A stretch of 64,000 bases of DNA from Gammaproteobacteria bacterium. GTDB taxonomy: Bacteria; Pseudomonadota; Gammaproteobacteria; VBWC01. The translations under genes were made by a program, and so were the position numbers. The stretch lies in NCBI GenBank assembly GCA_023266115.1, contig JAHFRU010000001.1, forward strand, positions 124,001 through 188,000. Reading direction: 5' to 3'. The notes below the pieces were generated by a model. That model did no database searches. It was not told the DNA's origin and saw nothing but the letters and a program-made list of their open reading frames with translations. Shown piece by piece: positions 33,022 to 41,790 of the stretch. Every line of letters starts with the position of its first letter. The first letter of the stretch is position 1.

Positions 33022-34110
33022 CTATATATGGTTAAGTGACCAGCTCGCGAGTGCCGCTATTGCCGCCGCCACCGGTAGTGTAACGATCCAGCCGAACAGG
33101 ATCATCTTTAACGCATCGGCGTGATCAGGGCGCGTTTTCTGCAGCCAGCGGATACCCATCAATGATCCCGCGGCTACATGGGTCGTCGACACCGGCAGCC
33201 CCAATGGCGAGGCCGCCAGTACCAACATCGATGTGGCGAGGTTGGCGACCAGACCGCTGCTCGCGTCCAGCGGCGTGACGCGATGCGCCAGCACGTTCAG
33301 GATACGGAATCCGCCCCACAGGCAACCGCAGGCCATGGCCAACGCGACCGCGACGATGGCCCATGTCGCGTTGAACTGCCCGGCAATCCGCTCGGCCCCC
33401 GGGACTGTAACGACAGCGATGACAAGAAACGCCGCGATCTTCGGTACATCGTTCAAGCCTCTGGCGAAGCTGATGGCGGCGCCGGACAGCCAGTGTAGTG
33501 CCGTCCAAACACGCTCGGCGCTGGCGAGTTCAGCGCGTGTCCGTGACGGAGTGGCGCAGACGTACGGGTTCTTGCGCCATTCCTGCGGATCGCAGCAGCC
33601 GGGCGCCCATGCCGGAACCTTTTTTGCCACGACGCGGGCGGCCAGCAGCAGCAAGACGCACAACGCGACGGCGATCAGCGGGCTGAGCAGCAACGGCAGC
33701 AGTGCCTTGTTCGTCACCGCCGCGGTATGCAGTGCCTGCGGGCCGGCGGCGACCAGCGCTGCGCCAACGATGCCGCCCAGCAATGCGTGCGTGGTCGACA
33801 CCGGCAGACCGAGGCGCGTCGCGGCCAGCACCCAGCATGCCGCGCCCGCCAGCGTGCCGACGAGAAAGGTGGTGTCGACGCTAAACCCCGGGCTGAGGTA
33901 GCCGGTGCTGAACGTTTTCAGCAGCGCCGCTCCCCAGATGATAGCGGTCAGACCGCCGATCAGCGTCCAAAGGGTGCCCCAGAGGACGGCGCGGCGCGCA
34001 CCAGTGGTGCCGTTGCCGACCAGCGTCGCGACACCCTTGGCAATGTCGTTGGCACCATTGGCCCAGGCCAGCATCATCACCAGTATAAACACGGCGGCGG
34101 CGGTCAACAT
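33022..34110 (-). CDS. pit: PiT-family inorganic phosphate transporter
   Basis: 362 residues with about ten hydrophobic helices and the duplicated PiT signature: AWANGANDIAKGVATLVGN at the N-terminus and SFARGLNDVPKIAAFLVIA in the second half, each followed by a GLPVSTTHA/GLPVSTTHV segment. PiT permeases import phosphate with protons or metal and also take up arsenate. Its position next to the arsenosugar genes (15 bases from arsS, same strand) suggests either phosphate supply under arsenate stress or arsenate handling; that link is inference. Confidence 0.93.
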   Translation of the reverse strand: MLTAAAVFILVMMLAWANGANDIAKGVATLVGNGTTGARRAVLWGTLWTLIGGLTAIIWGAALLKTFSTGYLSPGFSVDTTFLVGTLAGAACWVLAATRLGLPVSTTHALLGGIVGAALVAAGPQALHTAAVTNKALLPLLLSPLIAVALCVLLLLAARVVAKKVPAWAPGCCDPQEWRKNPYVCATPSRTRAELASAERVWTALHWLSGAAISFARGLNDVPKIAAFLVIAVVTVPGAERIAGQFNATWAIVAVALAMACGCLWGGFRILNVLAHRVTPLDASSGLVANLATSMLVLAASPLGLPVSTTHVAAGSLMGIRWLQKTRPDHADALKMILFGWIVTLPVAAAIAALASWSLNHI

Positions 34111-34182
34111 GCGGATGTTGTTTCCGATAGTGGTGCCGGAGGGGCTTGCGACGGCCAGTAACGATGCATGGTGATCCCCCGG

Positions 34183-34755
34183 TTACGGTCCTGCGTTGAA
34201 AACTTCGGTTGCCGGGTGGAAGGTATACCACGCGAACCAGTCCGCCATGATGCCCGGTAACGCCTGGCCTTGCGCGTCCACTGCCGTCGCGCTTTGGTGC
34301 TGCTCTTGATAACGGACCCGCAGCGTCTGGCCCGCCACTGTGCCGGTCACGTCACCGCTGTTTTTCGCCAGCTCGCTGAACGGGCAGGCCTTGAATGTCC
34401 CGTTGACGGCGATGTCCAACACCCATTCCTTCTCGTGGTCACGGTTGTCCCGTTTGGCTTCCGGGAAGAACAACCGGTTCGAGCTTGCGTAACCGAGATA
34501 CGGATCGCGGTCGTAGTCGCGGTGGAAGCCGGTAGCTGTGGATAGCGCCAGCGTGTCCGGATATTGCGTGCGCCAGTCTTCCCACGAAGTATGCGCCAGC
34601 CCGATCATCGTCAGCGGCGGTATCAGGGCGCCATCGACAGCGAAACCGTTTTTTGACAGCGCATGGACTGCGGTGAATGTTGCCGCCATGGCCAACCCCG
34701 TGGCCGGGAAAGCCAATCTTCCGGCGCGTGTTTTCATGACAGGAATGCGCATCAA
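34183..34755 (-). pseudogene. Truncated DUF3179-type protein
   Basis: 190 residues that match only the C-terminal part of DUF3179 proteins: HTSWEDWRTQYPDTLALSTA, then GFHRDYDRDPYLGYASSN and VNGTFKACPFSELAKN. The usual N-terminal domain with its CPLCNS motif is absent, and no frame upstream supplies it. The first 40 residues look unrelated. It is upstream of the PiT gene, same strand, 72 bases apart. It may be a decayed gene or a short paralogue; a functional short protein cannot be excluded. Confidence 0.5.
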
Positions 34756-35114
34756 CCGGGCTATCTATGGGTTCTCCCGGGTAGTCGGGCCGCGACCGTA
34801 TCTCCTTACAACGCCGACACATTTCCGCAGGGCGCCGGAAGGTTGCCCCTGGTGGCCGCGTCCGATATGATGCCGGGTTTCCGCGGGCCGGGGTGGCTAT
34901 CTGCCGGTTTTGTGTCTCAAAATCCGTGGATCGCCGCGTGACGCCCGGCCGGTTTCGCAGTGCCGCCGGCGGTCAGTCTCCGGAGTGCCAGAACAACAAC
35001 ACGGGTCCAGTGTTTCCGCCGCTTGCCCGTTTTAGTAGGTCCAGTGTTCTGGTATCGCTGTGTCCCGCCGCCGCAGTTCAGTAGCTTGGGCAGGAGATTG
35101 GGAGAGAAATAAGC
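34756..35114. other. Gene-free stretch upstream of pntAA
   Basis: No gene on either strand. It separates the leftward DUF3179 remnant from the rightward pnt operon and must contain the pnt promoter; I see no convincing -35/-10 pair. A good ribosome site (GGGAGAGAAATAAGC) ends at the pntAA ATG. Confidence 0.5.
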
Positions 35115-36257
35115 ATGCCGATACGCTTGGGAGTTCCCAAAGAAATCACCTTGGGAGAGCGCCGTGTGGCGCTGGTGCCTGACGTTGTCGCGCGTCTGGT
35201 CAAAAAAGGGTTTCACGTGGTGGTGGAAAAAGACGCGGGCAAAACCGCGTTTTTCACTGACGACGTCTATCGGAGCGCCGGAGCGGAAATTGTCGGTAAC
35301 GCCAGCGCTGTCTATGCCGCAGCGGATATCGTCCTGCGTGTGCAGCCGCCTTCGCTGGAGGAAATCAGTGCGCTGAAGGCTTCGTCGATGGTCATTGGGC
35401 TGATGGCCGCTCATGCCAACATCGATCGCGTCCGCCGCATGCAGGAAAAAGGCGTGACCAGTTTTTCACTGGAACTGGTGCCGCGTATCACGCGTGCCCA
35501 GGCGATGGACGTGTTGTCGTCGCAGGCGACCGTCGCCGGCTACAAGGCGGCGCTGCTGGCGGCCAACATGACCGGCCGCTTTTTGCCGATGCTGACCACC
35601 GCCGCCGGCACGATCCGCCCGGCGAGGGTGTTGATCATGGGGGCCGGCGTCGCCGGTCTGCAGGCGATTGCGACGGCGCGCCGGCTCGGCGCGATCGTCG
35701 AGGCGTACGACGTGCGCCGTGCCGCCGGCGAGCAGGTGCTGTCGCTCGGCGCGAAGTTCCTGGCGCTCGAGATCAATGCCGAGGGTTCCGGCGGTTATGC
35801 GCGTGAACTGACGGCCGAGGAGAAGGTCCAGGAGCAGGAGATGCTGGCACGTCATGTCGGCGAGGCGGATGCCGTGATCACCACCGCGCAGATCCCGGGC
35901 CGGGCAGCGCCGCGGCTGATCAGCCGGGCGATGGTTGAACGCATGAAGCCCGGGTCGGTGGTGATCGATCTGGCGGCCGAGAGCGGTGGCAACTGCGAGC
36001 TGACAAAGGCCGGCGAAGTCCTTGACCATCACGGCGTGTCGGTTGTCGGCCCGGTAAATATCGCGGCCACGCTGCCGGTGCATGCCAGCGAAATGTACGC
36101 AAAGAATATGATGAGCTTTCTCGGACTGTTCAGTGACGACGGCAGTGCGCTGACCATCGACTGGAACGACGAGATTATCAAGGGCAGCCTGTTGACCCGT
36201 GAGGGGCAGATTATGAATGAGGCCGTGCGCAAGCTGGCAGAAGGAGGGTCGTCATGA
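35115..36257 (+). CDS. pntAA: NAD(P) transhydrogenase subunit alpha, part 1
   Basis: 380 residues forming the NAD(H)-binding domain I of the proton-pumping transhydrogenase. It begins MPIRLGVPKEITLGERRVAL, contains VAGYKAALLAANMTGRFLPM and the Rossmann loop VLIMGAGVAGLQAIATARRL, and has the mobile-loop region LTAEEKVQEQEM. The alpha subunit is split in two genes, as in Rhodospirillum and many environmental proteobacteria, unlike E. coli. The next gene overlaps by four bases (ATGA). With pntAB and pntB it makes NADPH from NADH using the proton gradient. Confidence 0.96.
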   Translation: MPIRLGVPKEITLGERRVALVPDVVARLVKKGFHVVVEKDAGKTAFFTDDVYRSAGAEIVGNASAVYAAADIVLRVQPPSLEEISALKASSMVIGLMAAHANIDRVRRMQEKGVTSFSLELVPRITRAQAMDVLSSQATVAGYKAALLAANMTGRFLPMLTTAAGTIRPARVLIMGAGVAGLQAIATARRLGAIVEAYDVRRAAGEQVLSLGAKFLALEINAEGSGGYARELTAEEKVQEQEMLARHVGEADAVITTAQIPGRAAPRLISRAMVERMKPGSVVIDLAAESGGNCELTKAGEVLDHHGVSVVGPVNIAATLPVHASEMYAKNMMSFLGLFSDDGSALTIDWNDEIIKGSLLTREGQIMNEAVRKLAEGGSS

Positions 36258-36556
36258 TCGAAGGCATCTGGGCCGCGCTCTTTATATTTATGCTGGCCGG
36301 GTTTACCGGCTATGAGGTGATCAGCCGGGTGCCGGTGATTCTGCACACGCCGCTGATGTCGGGCTCGAATTTCGTGCATGGTATCGTGCTGGTGGGGGCG
36401 ATGGTGGCGCTGGGCCATGCCGAGACACCGGTCGAGCAGGCGGTTGGATTTATCGGCGTATTGCTCGGCGCGATGAACGCGGCCGGTGGCTACGTGGTGA
36501 CCGAGCGCATGCTCGAGATGTTTGAAAAGAAGAAGCAAGGCAAGGGGGGCAGCTAG
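36254..36556 (+). CDS. pntAB: NAD(P) transhydrogenase subunit alpha, part 2
   Basis: 100 residues with three hydrophobic helices: the membrane part of the split alpha subunit. It starts in an ATGA overlap with pntAA and its stop overlaps the pntB GTG by one base. The segment MSGSNFVHGIVLVGAM is typical. It contributes helices to the proton channel of domain II. Length is normal for the three-gene version. Confidence 0.94.
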   Translation: MIEGIWAALFIFMLAGFTGYEVISRVPVILHTPLMSGSNFVHGIVLVGAMVALGHAETPVEQAVGFIGVLLGAMNAAGGYVVTERMLEMFEKKKQGKGGS

Positions 36557-37926
36557 TGGTGGAGCACTTAATTCAGGCCGCCTATTTTGTCACGGCGTTG
36601 TTATTTATTCTCGGTCTGAAGCGAATGAGCCGGCCGCACACCGCGCGCAGCGGTATCGTCTGGGCCGGTGCCGCGATGGGGATCGCGGTGCTGGTGACGT
36701 TGTTATCGCCGGGATTGCATAACTTCGGCTTGATGATCGCGGCGATCGTCGTCGGCGGCGCGCTGGCGTGGATATCCGGCCGCAAGGTGCCGATGACGGC
36801 AATGCCGCAGATGGTCGCGATCTACAACGGCATGGGCGGCGGCGCCGCCGGCGCTATTGCCGCCGTTGAGCTGCTGCGCGGGCAGATCGAGAGCACCGGG
36901 CTGATCGCACTGGCCGTGATCGGCGGTCTGATCGGCGCGATAGCGTTCAGCGGCAGCATGGTAGCGTTCGCCAAACTTCAGGGCCTGATCAGTGAGCGCC
37001 CGATGGTTTTTCCGCTGCAACAGGTCGTCAATTTTATTGTGCTTGGCGCATCCGTGGTGTTGGGCGTGATGTTGCTGACGACCAGCGATAACGTCACGTT
37101 TATTGCGGCGTTCTTTGTCGCAACCCTGTTGTTTGGCATTCTGATGACATTGCCGATCGGCGGCGCCGATATGCCGGTGGTAATTTCACTGTATAACGCG
37201 CTGACCGGCATGGCGGTCGCTTTCGAGGGCTTTGCACTGGGCAATGCAGCGATGATCGTCGCCGGTACGGTGGTCGGCGCGGCCGGTACCTTGCTTACCC
37301 AGCTGATGGCCAGGGCGATGAACCGTCCGCTGTCGAACGTGTTGTTCAGCGGTTTCGGTCAGGAGTCTGCCGCGGCGGCCGGTGAGGTCAAGGGCAGCAT
37401 GAAGGCGATTGAAATCGACGATGCCGCGATCATGATGGGTTACGCGAACAAGGTGATCATCGTGCCCGGCTACGGTATGGCGATGGCGCAGGCGCAGCAC
37501 AAGGTCTATGAGCTGATGAAGCAGCTGGAAGAGCGCGGCGTGACGGTCAAGTTTGCGATACATCCGGTGGCGGGGCGCATGCCCGGCCATATGAATGTGT
37601 TGCTGGCCGAGGCGGGTGTGCCGTATGAAAAGCTGTTCGATCTCGAGGAGATCAACGCCGAGTTCCAGACGGCCGGCGTATCCATTGTCATCGGTGCCAA
37701 CGACGTGGTGAATCCGGCCGCCAAGACCAGCCCGGGCAGCCCGATCTTCGGCATGCCGATACTGGATGTCGAGGCCTCCGAGAACGTGCTGGTGATCAAG
37801 CGCGGCAAGGGTAAAGGTTTCGCCGGTATCGAGAACGAGCTGTTCTACCGTGACAATACGCGTATGGTCTATGGCGACGCGCAGGGCGTGGTCAATGATC
37901 TGGTGCAGGCGCTGAAGAAGCTGTAA
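36556..37926 (+). CDS. pntB: NAD(P) transhydrogenase subunit beta
   Basis: 456 residues: an N-terminal membrane domain of about nine helices and the C-terminal NADP(H)-binding domain III. Motifs include MPQMVAIYNGMGGGAAG, PIGGADMPVVISLYNALTGM, VIIVPGYGMAMAQAQHKVYE, HPVAGRMPGHMNVLLAEA, IGANDVVNPAAKTSPGSPI and IKRGKGKGFAGIENELF. The GTG at 36556 (or the next GTG at 36559) starts translation in overlap with pntAB. Operon with pntAA-pntAB. Balances NADPH, useful in autotrophic or biosynthetic growth. Confidence 0.96.
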   Translation: MVEHLIQAAYFVTALLFILGLKRMSRPHTARSGIVWAGAAMGIAVLVTLLSPGLHNFGLMIAAIVVGGALAWISGRKVPMTAMPQMVAIYNGMGGGAAGAIAAVELLRGQIESTGLIALAVIGGLIGAIAFSGSMVAFAKLQGLISERPMVFPLQQVVNFIVLGASVVLGVMLLTTSDNVTFIAAFFVATLLFGILMTLPIGGADMPVVISLYNALTGMAVAFEGFALGNAAMIVAGTVVGAAGTLLTQLMARAMNRPLSNVLFSGFGQESAAAAGEVKGSMKAIEIDDAAIMMGYANKVIIVPGYGMAMAQAQHKVYELMKQLEERGVTVKFAIHPVAGRMPGHMNVLLAEAGVPYEKLFDLEEINAEFQTAGVSIVIGANDVVNPAAKTSPGSPIFGMPILDVEASENVLVIKRGKGKGFAGIENELFYRDNTRMVYGDAQGVVNDLVQALKKL

Positions 37927-37943
37927 CGGGCGTGCCGCCCCGG

Positions 37944-38198
37944 CTACCGGGATTCCCTGATCTTCTGCGTTAACCGTTGTGCGGCGTCGGCTGTGAGTAC
38001 CACCCCCGCGTCGCCCGGTCGCGGGGCGCGCTCGGTGTACATCGTGGCGGCCCGATGCAGGAATTTCAGCTGCTGTTGGTAACGCGAGCACATCTTGCAG
38101 AGCAGCAGGTGAAACCGCAGGCCGATCCGCCGGGAGACCGGCAGGCGTGTATCCAGTGATGTCGACAGCAGGTCGCTGACTTCTTTGCACGACGTCAT
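37944..38198 (-). CDS. Zinc-finger anti-sigma factor candidate
   Basis: 84 residues with the ZAS-type zinc motif HLLLCKMC (His-x3-Cys-x2-Cys) near the middle and an upstream MTSCKEVSDLLSTSLD, the typical start of zf-HC2 anti-sigma proteins. The ATG at 38198 overlaps the stop of the sigma-factor gene (TGATG), so the two are made in a fixed ratio. It has no membrane helix and is likely a soluble, redox- or zinc-sensitive anti-sigma factor. Convergent with pntB, 17 bases apart. Confidence 0.75.
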   Translation of the reverse strand: MTSCKEVSDLLSTSLDTRLPVSRRIGLRFHLLLCKMCSRYQQQLKFLHRAATMYTERAPRPGDAGVVLTADAAQRLTQKIRESR

Positions 38199-38776
38199 CA
38201 CGTTTCTCCACTACCCCGCCCGGTAAACCAGTTTGCCTCGAGACAGTCTCGCAGGCGCAGGCGGGCGCGGGACAGCATTACCCATACGTTGTTGGTCGTC
38301 GAGATATCCAGCGCCTTACACAGCTCCTCGCCGCTCAGGCCGTCCATCTCCTTCAGCAGAAACAGCCGGGCCATCTTGGGTGGGAGTCGTTCTACGCACG
38401 CTTCGAACACCCGCCAGAACTCGTCCTTTTCCAGCGCCAGATCGGGGTCGCTCCACTGGGCGATTTCGGCCCGCCAATGTCCCGATTCATCAAACCTGTC
38501 GGCAAAATTATCAGCGATCAACGCGATATCCTCGACCTGCATCCCGTTGCGGGCCCGGTACACCTGATCGATGAGCTTGTGTTTCAGAATGCCAACCAGC
38601 CAGGTCTTTTCGCTGGACTTGCCGGAAAAACTCCCCTGAGCCTTCAGCGCAGCGAGAAATGTTTCCTGCACAAGATCCTCGGCGACCGCCGGGTCACGAA
38701 CGCGCATCATCGCGTAGCGATACAAGTAGTCGCCGTGCTCCGCTACCCAGTTATCCGGATCTGACAATGCCGTCAT
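38198..38776 (-). CDS. ECF-type RNA polymerase sigma factor
   Basis: 192 residues. Region 2 is visible as YRYAMMRVRDPAVAEDLVQE, TFLAAL and TWLVGILKHKLIDQVYRAR; region 4 as LPPKMARLFLLKEMDGLSGE and ALDISTTNNVWVMLSRAR, RLRDCLE. The pattern fits the TIGR02943-type sigma-70 family paired with a small zinc-finger protein. It would direct RNA polymerase to a stress regulon; the target promoters are not evident. Its gene is upstream of and coupled to the anti-sigma candidate. Confidence 0.9.
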   Translation of the reverse strand: MTALSDPDNWVAEHGDYLYRYAMMRVRDPAVAEDLVQETFLAALKAQGSFSGKSSEKTWLVGILKHKLIDQVYRARNGMQVEDIALIADNFADRFDESGHWRAEIAQWSDPDLALEKDEFWRVFEACVERLPPKMARLFLLKEMDGLSGEELCKALDISTTNNVWVMLSRARLRLRDCLEANWFTGRGSGET

Positions 38777-39069
38777 ATTCCCAGTGTCTGTCTTCGTGGC
38801 GCCAATTATTAATTATTGTTTTCAGTAAATTATATGCGTATGTCGGGTATCTCGGTGCCGCCGGGCGTGTTCTCAAGCACCCGGCATGGTAGCCGCTATA
38901 TTTCTTAATTCTTGGCGGCGCCTGTCATGCGCCGGCTATTGTATGGGAAATTCTGAATAAATTCGCCGAGCGACACGCGGCCGGACACAGGCTGGCATGC
39001 CCGATCGCGGCGACCGGCGGACCGGCTGGGCCTGATCGGAAAATCCTGCAGGGAGGGAATGCGCGGAAA

Positions 39070-40248
39070 ATGGATGGGCAAGCTCAACACAACACGGACG
39101 TTCACGCCCTCCTCAGGTCAATGGTCGAGAAGAGCGCATCCGATTTGTTCGTCACGGCCGGGGTGTCGCCCAGTCTCAGAATTCACGGCCGGGTTGTGCC
39201 GGCCAGCCAGCACGTACCGACGCCGGAGCAGGTGCGCGGTATGGTCTACAGCCTGATGTCGGACGAGCAGCGCGATATCTTTGAAACGACACATGAATGC
39301 AATTTCGCCGTTAATCCCCCGGGCGTCGGCCGGTTCCGTGTTAACGTGTTTCAGCAGCAATATAACGTCGGCATGGTGGTGCGGCTGATCGCAACAATTA
39401 TACCGACGATCGACCAGCTCAAGGTCCCGTCCATTCTGAAAGATATCGTGATGGCCGAGCGCGGGCTGGTGTTGCTGGTGGGGGCTACCGGTTCAGGAAA
39501 ATCCTCAACGCTTGCCGCGATGATCGGTCATAGAAACCGGCACGGCACGGGTCACATTATCAGTATCGAGGACCCGATCGAATTTGTTCACCAGCCGGAA
39601 GGCTGCATTATCACGCAACGCGAGATCGGTGCCGATACCGATTCCTACGAGGACGGATTAAAGAATGCGCTGCGTCAGGCGCCGGACGTCGTTTATATCG
39701 GTGAGATTCGCAGCCGCGAGACGATGGCACATGCGCTGACGTTTGCCGACACCGGCCACCTGTGCCTGTCGACGTTGCACGCGAAGAATGCGAGTCAGGC
39801 GCTGGACAGGATCGCCAACCTGTTTCCGCGTGACCGCCGTGATCAGCTGTTGATGGATCTCTCGCTTAACCTCAAGGCAATTATTGCGCAGCGACTCGTT
39901 CCGGTCGGCGAGGGCGGTGGCCGCCGTGTGGCGATCGAGATACTGATCAATACGCCGCTCGTGGCTGATCTGATCCTGCGCGGTGAAATTCATTTGTTGC
40001 GGGACGTCATCAAGAATTCCGGTCACTATGGCATGAAGACCTTTGATCAGGCCGTCTACGATCTTTACCGGGACGGGCTTATAAGCCTCGAGGATGCGCT
40101 GCAGTATTCGGACTCTGCGACCGACGTGCGGCTCATGATAAAACTCGGTCCGGATGCCAATATCGACGACCTGAATGCATCGATCGCCGATTACACGCTG
40201 GTGGAGCCCGAGCTGCAAACCGGCATCAACGTGCGCCAGAAATTCTGA
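39070..40248 (+). CDS. pilU: Type IV pilus retraction ATPase PilU
   Basis: 392 residues, a hexameric PilT/PilU-type ATPase of the pilus motor. It starts with MVEKSASDLFVTAGVSPSLR after a short lead. Walker A is GATGSGKSS; Asp-box region ISIEDPIEFVH; Walker B VYIGEIRSRETMAHAL; His-box HLCLSTLHAKNA. Length and the C-terminal extension beyond the PilT core fit PilU, which helps PilT in retraction under load. The usual upstream pilT is missing; a sigma-factor pair lies there instead. pilT may be elsewhere. Confidence 0.9.
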   Translation: MDGQAQHNTDVHALLRSMVEKSASDLFVTAGVSPSLRIHGRVVPASQHVPTPEQVRGMVYSLMSDEQRDIFETTHECNFAVNPPGVGRFRVNVFQQQYNVGMVVRLIATIIPTIDQLKVPSILKDIVMAERGLVLLVGATGSGKSSTLAAMIGHRNRHGTGHIISIEDPIEFVHQPEGCIITQREIGADTDSYEDGLKNALRQAPDVVYIGEIRSRETMAHALTFADTGHLCLSTLHAKNASQALDRIANLFPRDRRDQLLMDLSLNLKAIIAQRLVPVGEGGGRRVAIEILINTPLVADLILRGEIHLLRDVIKNSGHYGMKTFDQAVYDLYRDGLISLEDALQYSDSATDVRLMIKLGPDANIDDLNASIADYTLVEPELQTGINVRQKF

Positions 40249-40266
40249 TCGCGGCACGCTTGCCGG

Positions 40267-40740
40267 TTATGACCGGTGCGGTTTTGCGTCCGGCACATCC
40301 ATTGCCCGTCTGACCAGTCCACAAGTCTGCGTTAAATCATTGCTGTGAATGCTGTAACAGCGGCTATGCTTCGCAATGGCGATCGCCGCATCGATACCGC
40401 CCTGCGGGTGGGCGAGAAGATTCAATGTATTCGCATAGAGGCGCGCGCCGGCCTCGGCGGTATTGAGGGCGAGGATCGTCGAGCGGTCCTGGTCAGGCGT
40501 ATATCGGAGAAAAAATATTGCGAAAAGCGGAACGGCGTGCGGTACAGGGGCGGCCGGAAGCGCGTCGACCGGCACGTGCAGGGTGCCGGAGGTTCTGAGC
40601 GTTGATTCCGGCAGTTGGTACGGTGGTGGGGGATCGCATTTTAGATTGAGCGCATGGGGGTGCGGCTCGATCTCCATGGTATTCAGATCCACCAGCGCCA
40701 GTTCGTTGGAAAGCTGCATACGGCCAGTGTCTGAGCGCAA
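40267..40740 (-). pseudogene. Remnant of an HPr kinase-like protein (C-terminal part)
   Basis: Up to 157 residues. The segment QLSNELALVDLNTMEIEPHP, followed by ALNLK, and the end IAIAKHSRCYSIHSNDLTQT, resembles the second half of HprK-related proteins, where SDELALVD follows the P-loop region. No P-loop is found upstream: a stop lies about nine codons before. No ATG fits the expected start, only TTG 40740 or internal ATGs. It is likely a 5'-truncated gene between pilU and pyrK. The family assignment is tentative. Confidence 0.4.
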
Positions 40741-40857
40741 TTCCCTGCGGGCGCTTTTTAATAGTTAGACGAGCAGTATGCAAATGATTCGCCGTCGCTG
40801 GCAACCCCGCGCCGGCAGAATCTCTGCGACGCTAACGGCGTATGGAAAGATACACGG

Positions 40858-41784
40858 TTAAAAAAACACGCTGGTTGCGTCGAACACCGGCCCATCGACG
40901 CAGACGCGCTTCATCGCCGGACCGGCAGGCGTGTTGACCGGCACTACGCAGCCGGCGCAGCCGCCGACCGCGCAGGCCATGAATTCCTCCAGCGACACCT
41001 GACAGGCGAGGCCATACCGTTGTGCGAGTTTCGCCGTCGCCGCCAGCATCGGGTGCGGGCCGCAGGCGAAAATCTCGACATCCCGGCGTTGCGCCGGTGT
41101 CAGCGTGTCCAGCCAATGCGCCGCCAGTTGCGTGACATAGCCCTGATAACAACCGGCAAACTTCTGCTGGCTCGCCAGACGGCTGGCGATGTGCCATTGC
41201 TCCAGCAACGGCATCGCCGTACTGGCCTCGGCGGGAACGCCGGCGACGTCGATGGCGGAGCGCTGCGGCGTGAACGGAAACGGCGTCTCCGATCCCATCA
41301 ATACCAGTGGTTGCTTGTGCGGCTGGTGTCGATGTAACCATTCGGCGAGAAAAACCATCGGTGGTATGCCCACGCCGCCGCCGATCAGCAGCGGTCGCGA
41401 TCGGGCTTTGTCCGGAGCGAAATGACGGCCGATCGGCCCAAGCAGGCCGATATCCTCGCCGACTGTTCGCTGCGCCAGCAGTTGGGTGCCGGTGCCCACT
41501 GCGCGATACAGAAACTCGACCCAGCCGTCGGCGCCACTCGTACGCATGATCGACAGTGGCCGCCGCATGGGCAACTGCGGGTCGCATTGCAGATGCGCGA
41601 AACTGCCCGGGGTGGCATGTTGCGCGCAACGCGGCGCTTGCACGCGCAAAATATACTGATCGCCCGCGTACGCGTCATGGGCGAGTACGCGCGCGGCTTC
41701 CACAAAGATCGTGTTGCGATGCGTCGTTTTAGCGGTTTTCACGGCGATGACTACGGTTTCTGTTGGTGCGCTGGAGCCGCACAC
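40858..41784 (-). CDS. pyrK: Dihydroorotate dehydrogenase electron transfer subunit-like
   Basis: 308 residues with an FAD-binding RRPLSIMR motif, an NAD-binding region LLIGGGVGIPPMVFLAEWL and GCYQGYVTQL, and a C-terminal [2Fe-2S] site with Cys in EEFMACAVGGCAGCVVPV and KRVCVDGP. This is the PyrK layout: it passes electrons from a type 1B dihydroorotate dehydrogenase to NAD. Translation probably starts at GTG 41784, six bases after the pyrX stop. No pyrD is visible here, so the catalytic partner must lie elsewhere. Confidence 0.85.
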   Translation of the reverse strand: MCGSSAPTETVVIAVKTAKTTHRNTIFVEAARVLAHDAYAGDQYILRVQAPRCAQHATPGSFAHLQCDPQLPMRRPLSIMRTSGADGWVEFLYRAVGTGTQLLAQRTVGEDIGLLGPIGRHFAPDKARSRPLLIGGGVGIPPMVFLAEWLHRHQPHKQPLVLMGSETPFPFTPQRSAIDVAGVPAEASTAMPLLEQWHIASRLASQQKFAGCYQGYVTQLAAHWLDTLTPAQRRDVEIFACGPHPMLAATAKLAQRYGLACQVSLEEFMACAVGGCAGCVVPVNTPAGPAMKRVCVDGPVFDATSVFF

Positions 41785-41790
41785 AGCGGC

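Noticed and set aside
37186-38211. 341-aa open frame on the minus strand
   Set aside because: Antisense to pntB and out of frame with the anti-sigma gene; His/Arg-rich shadow composition.
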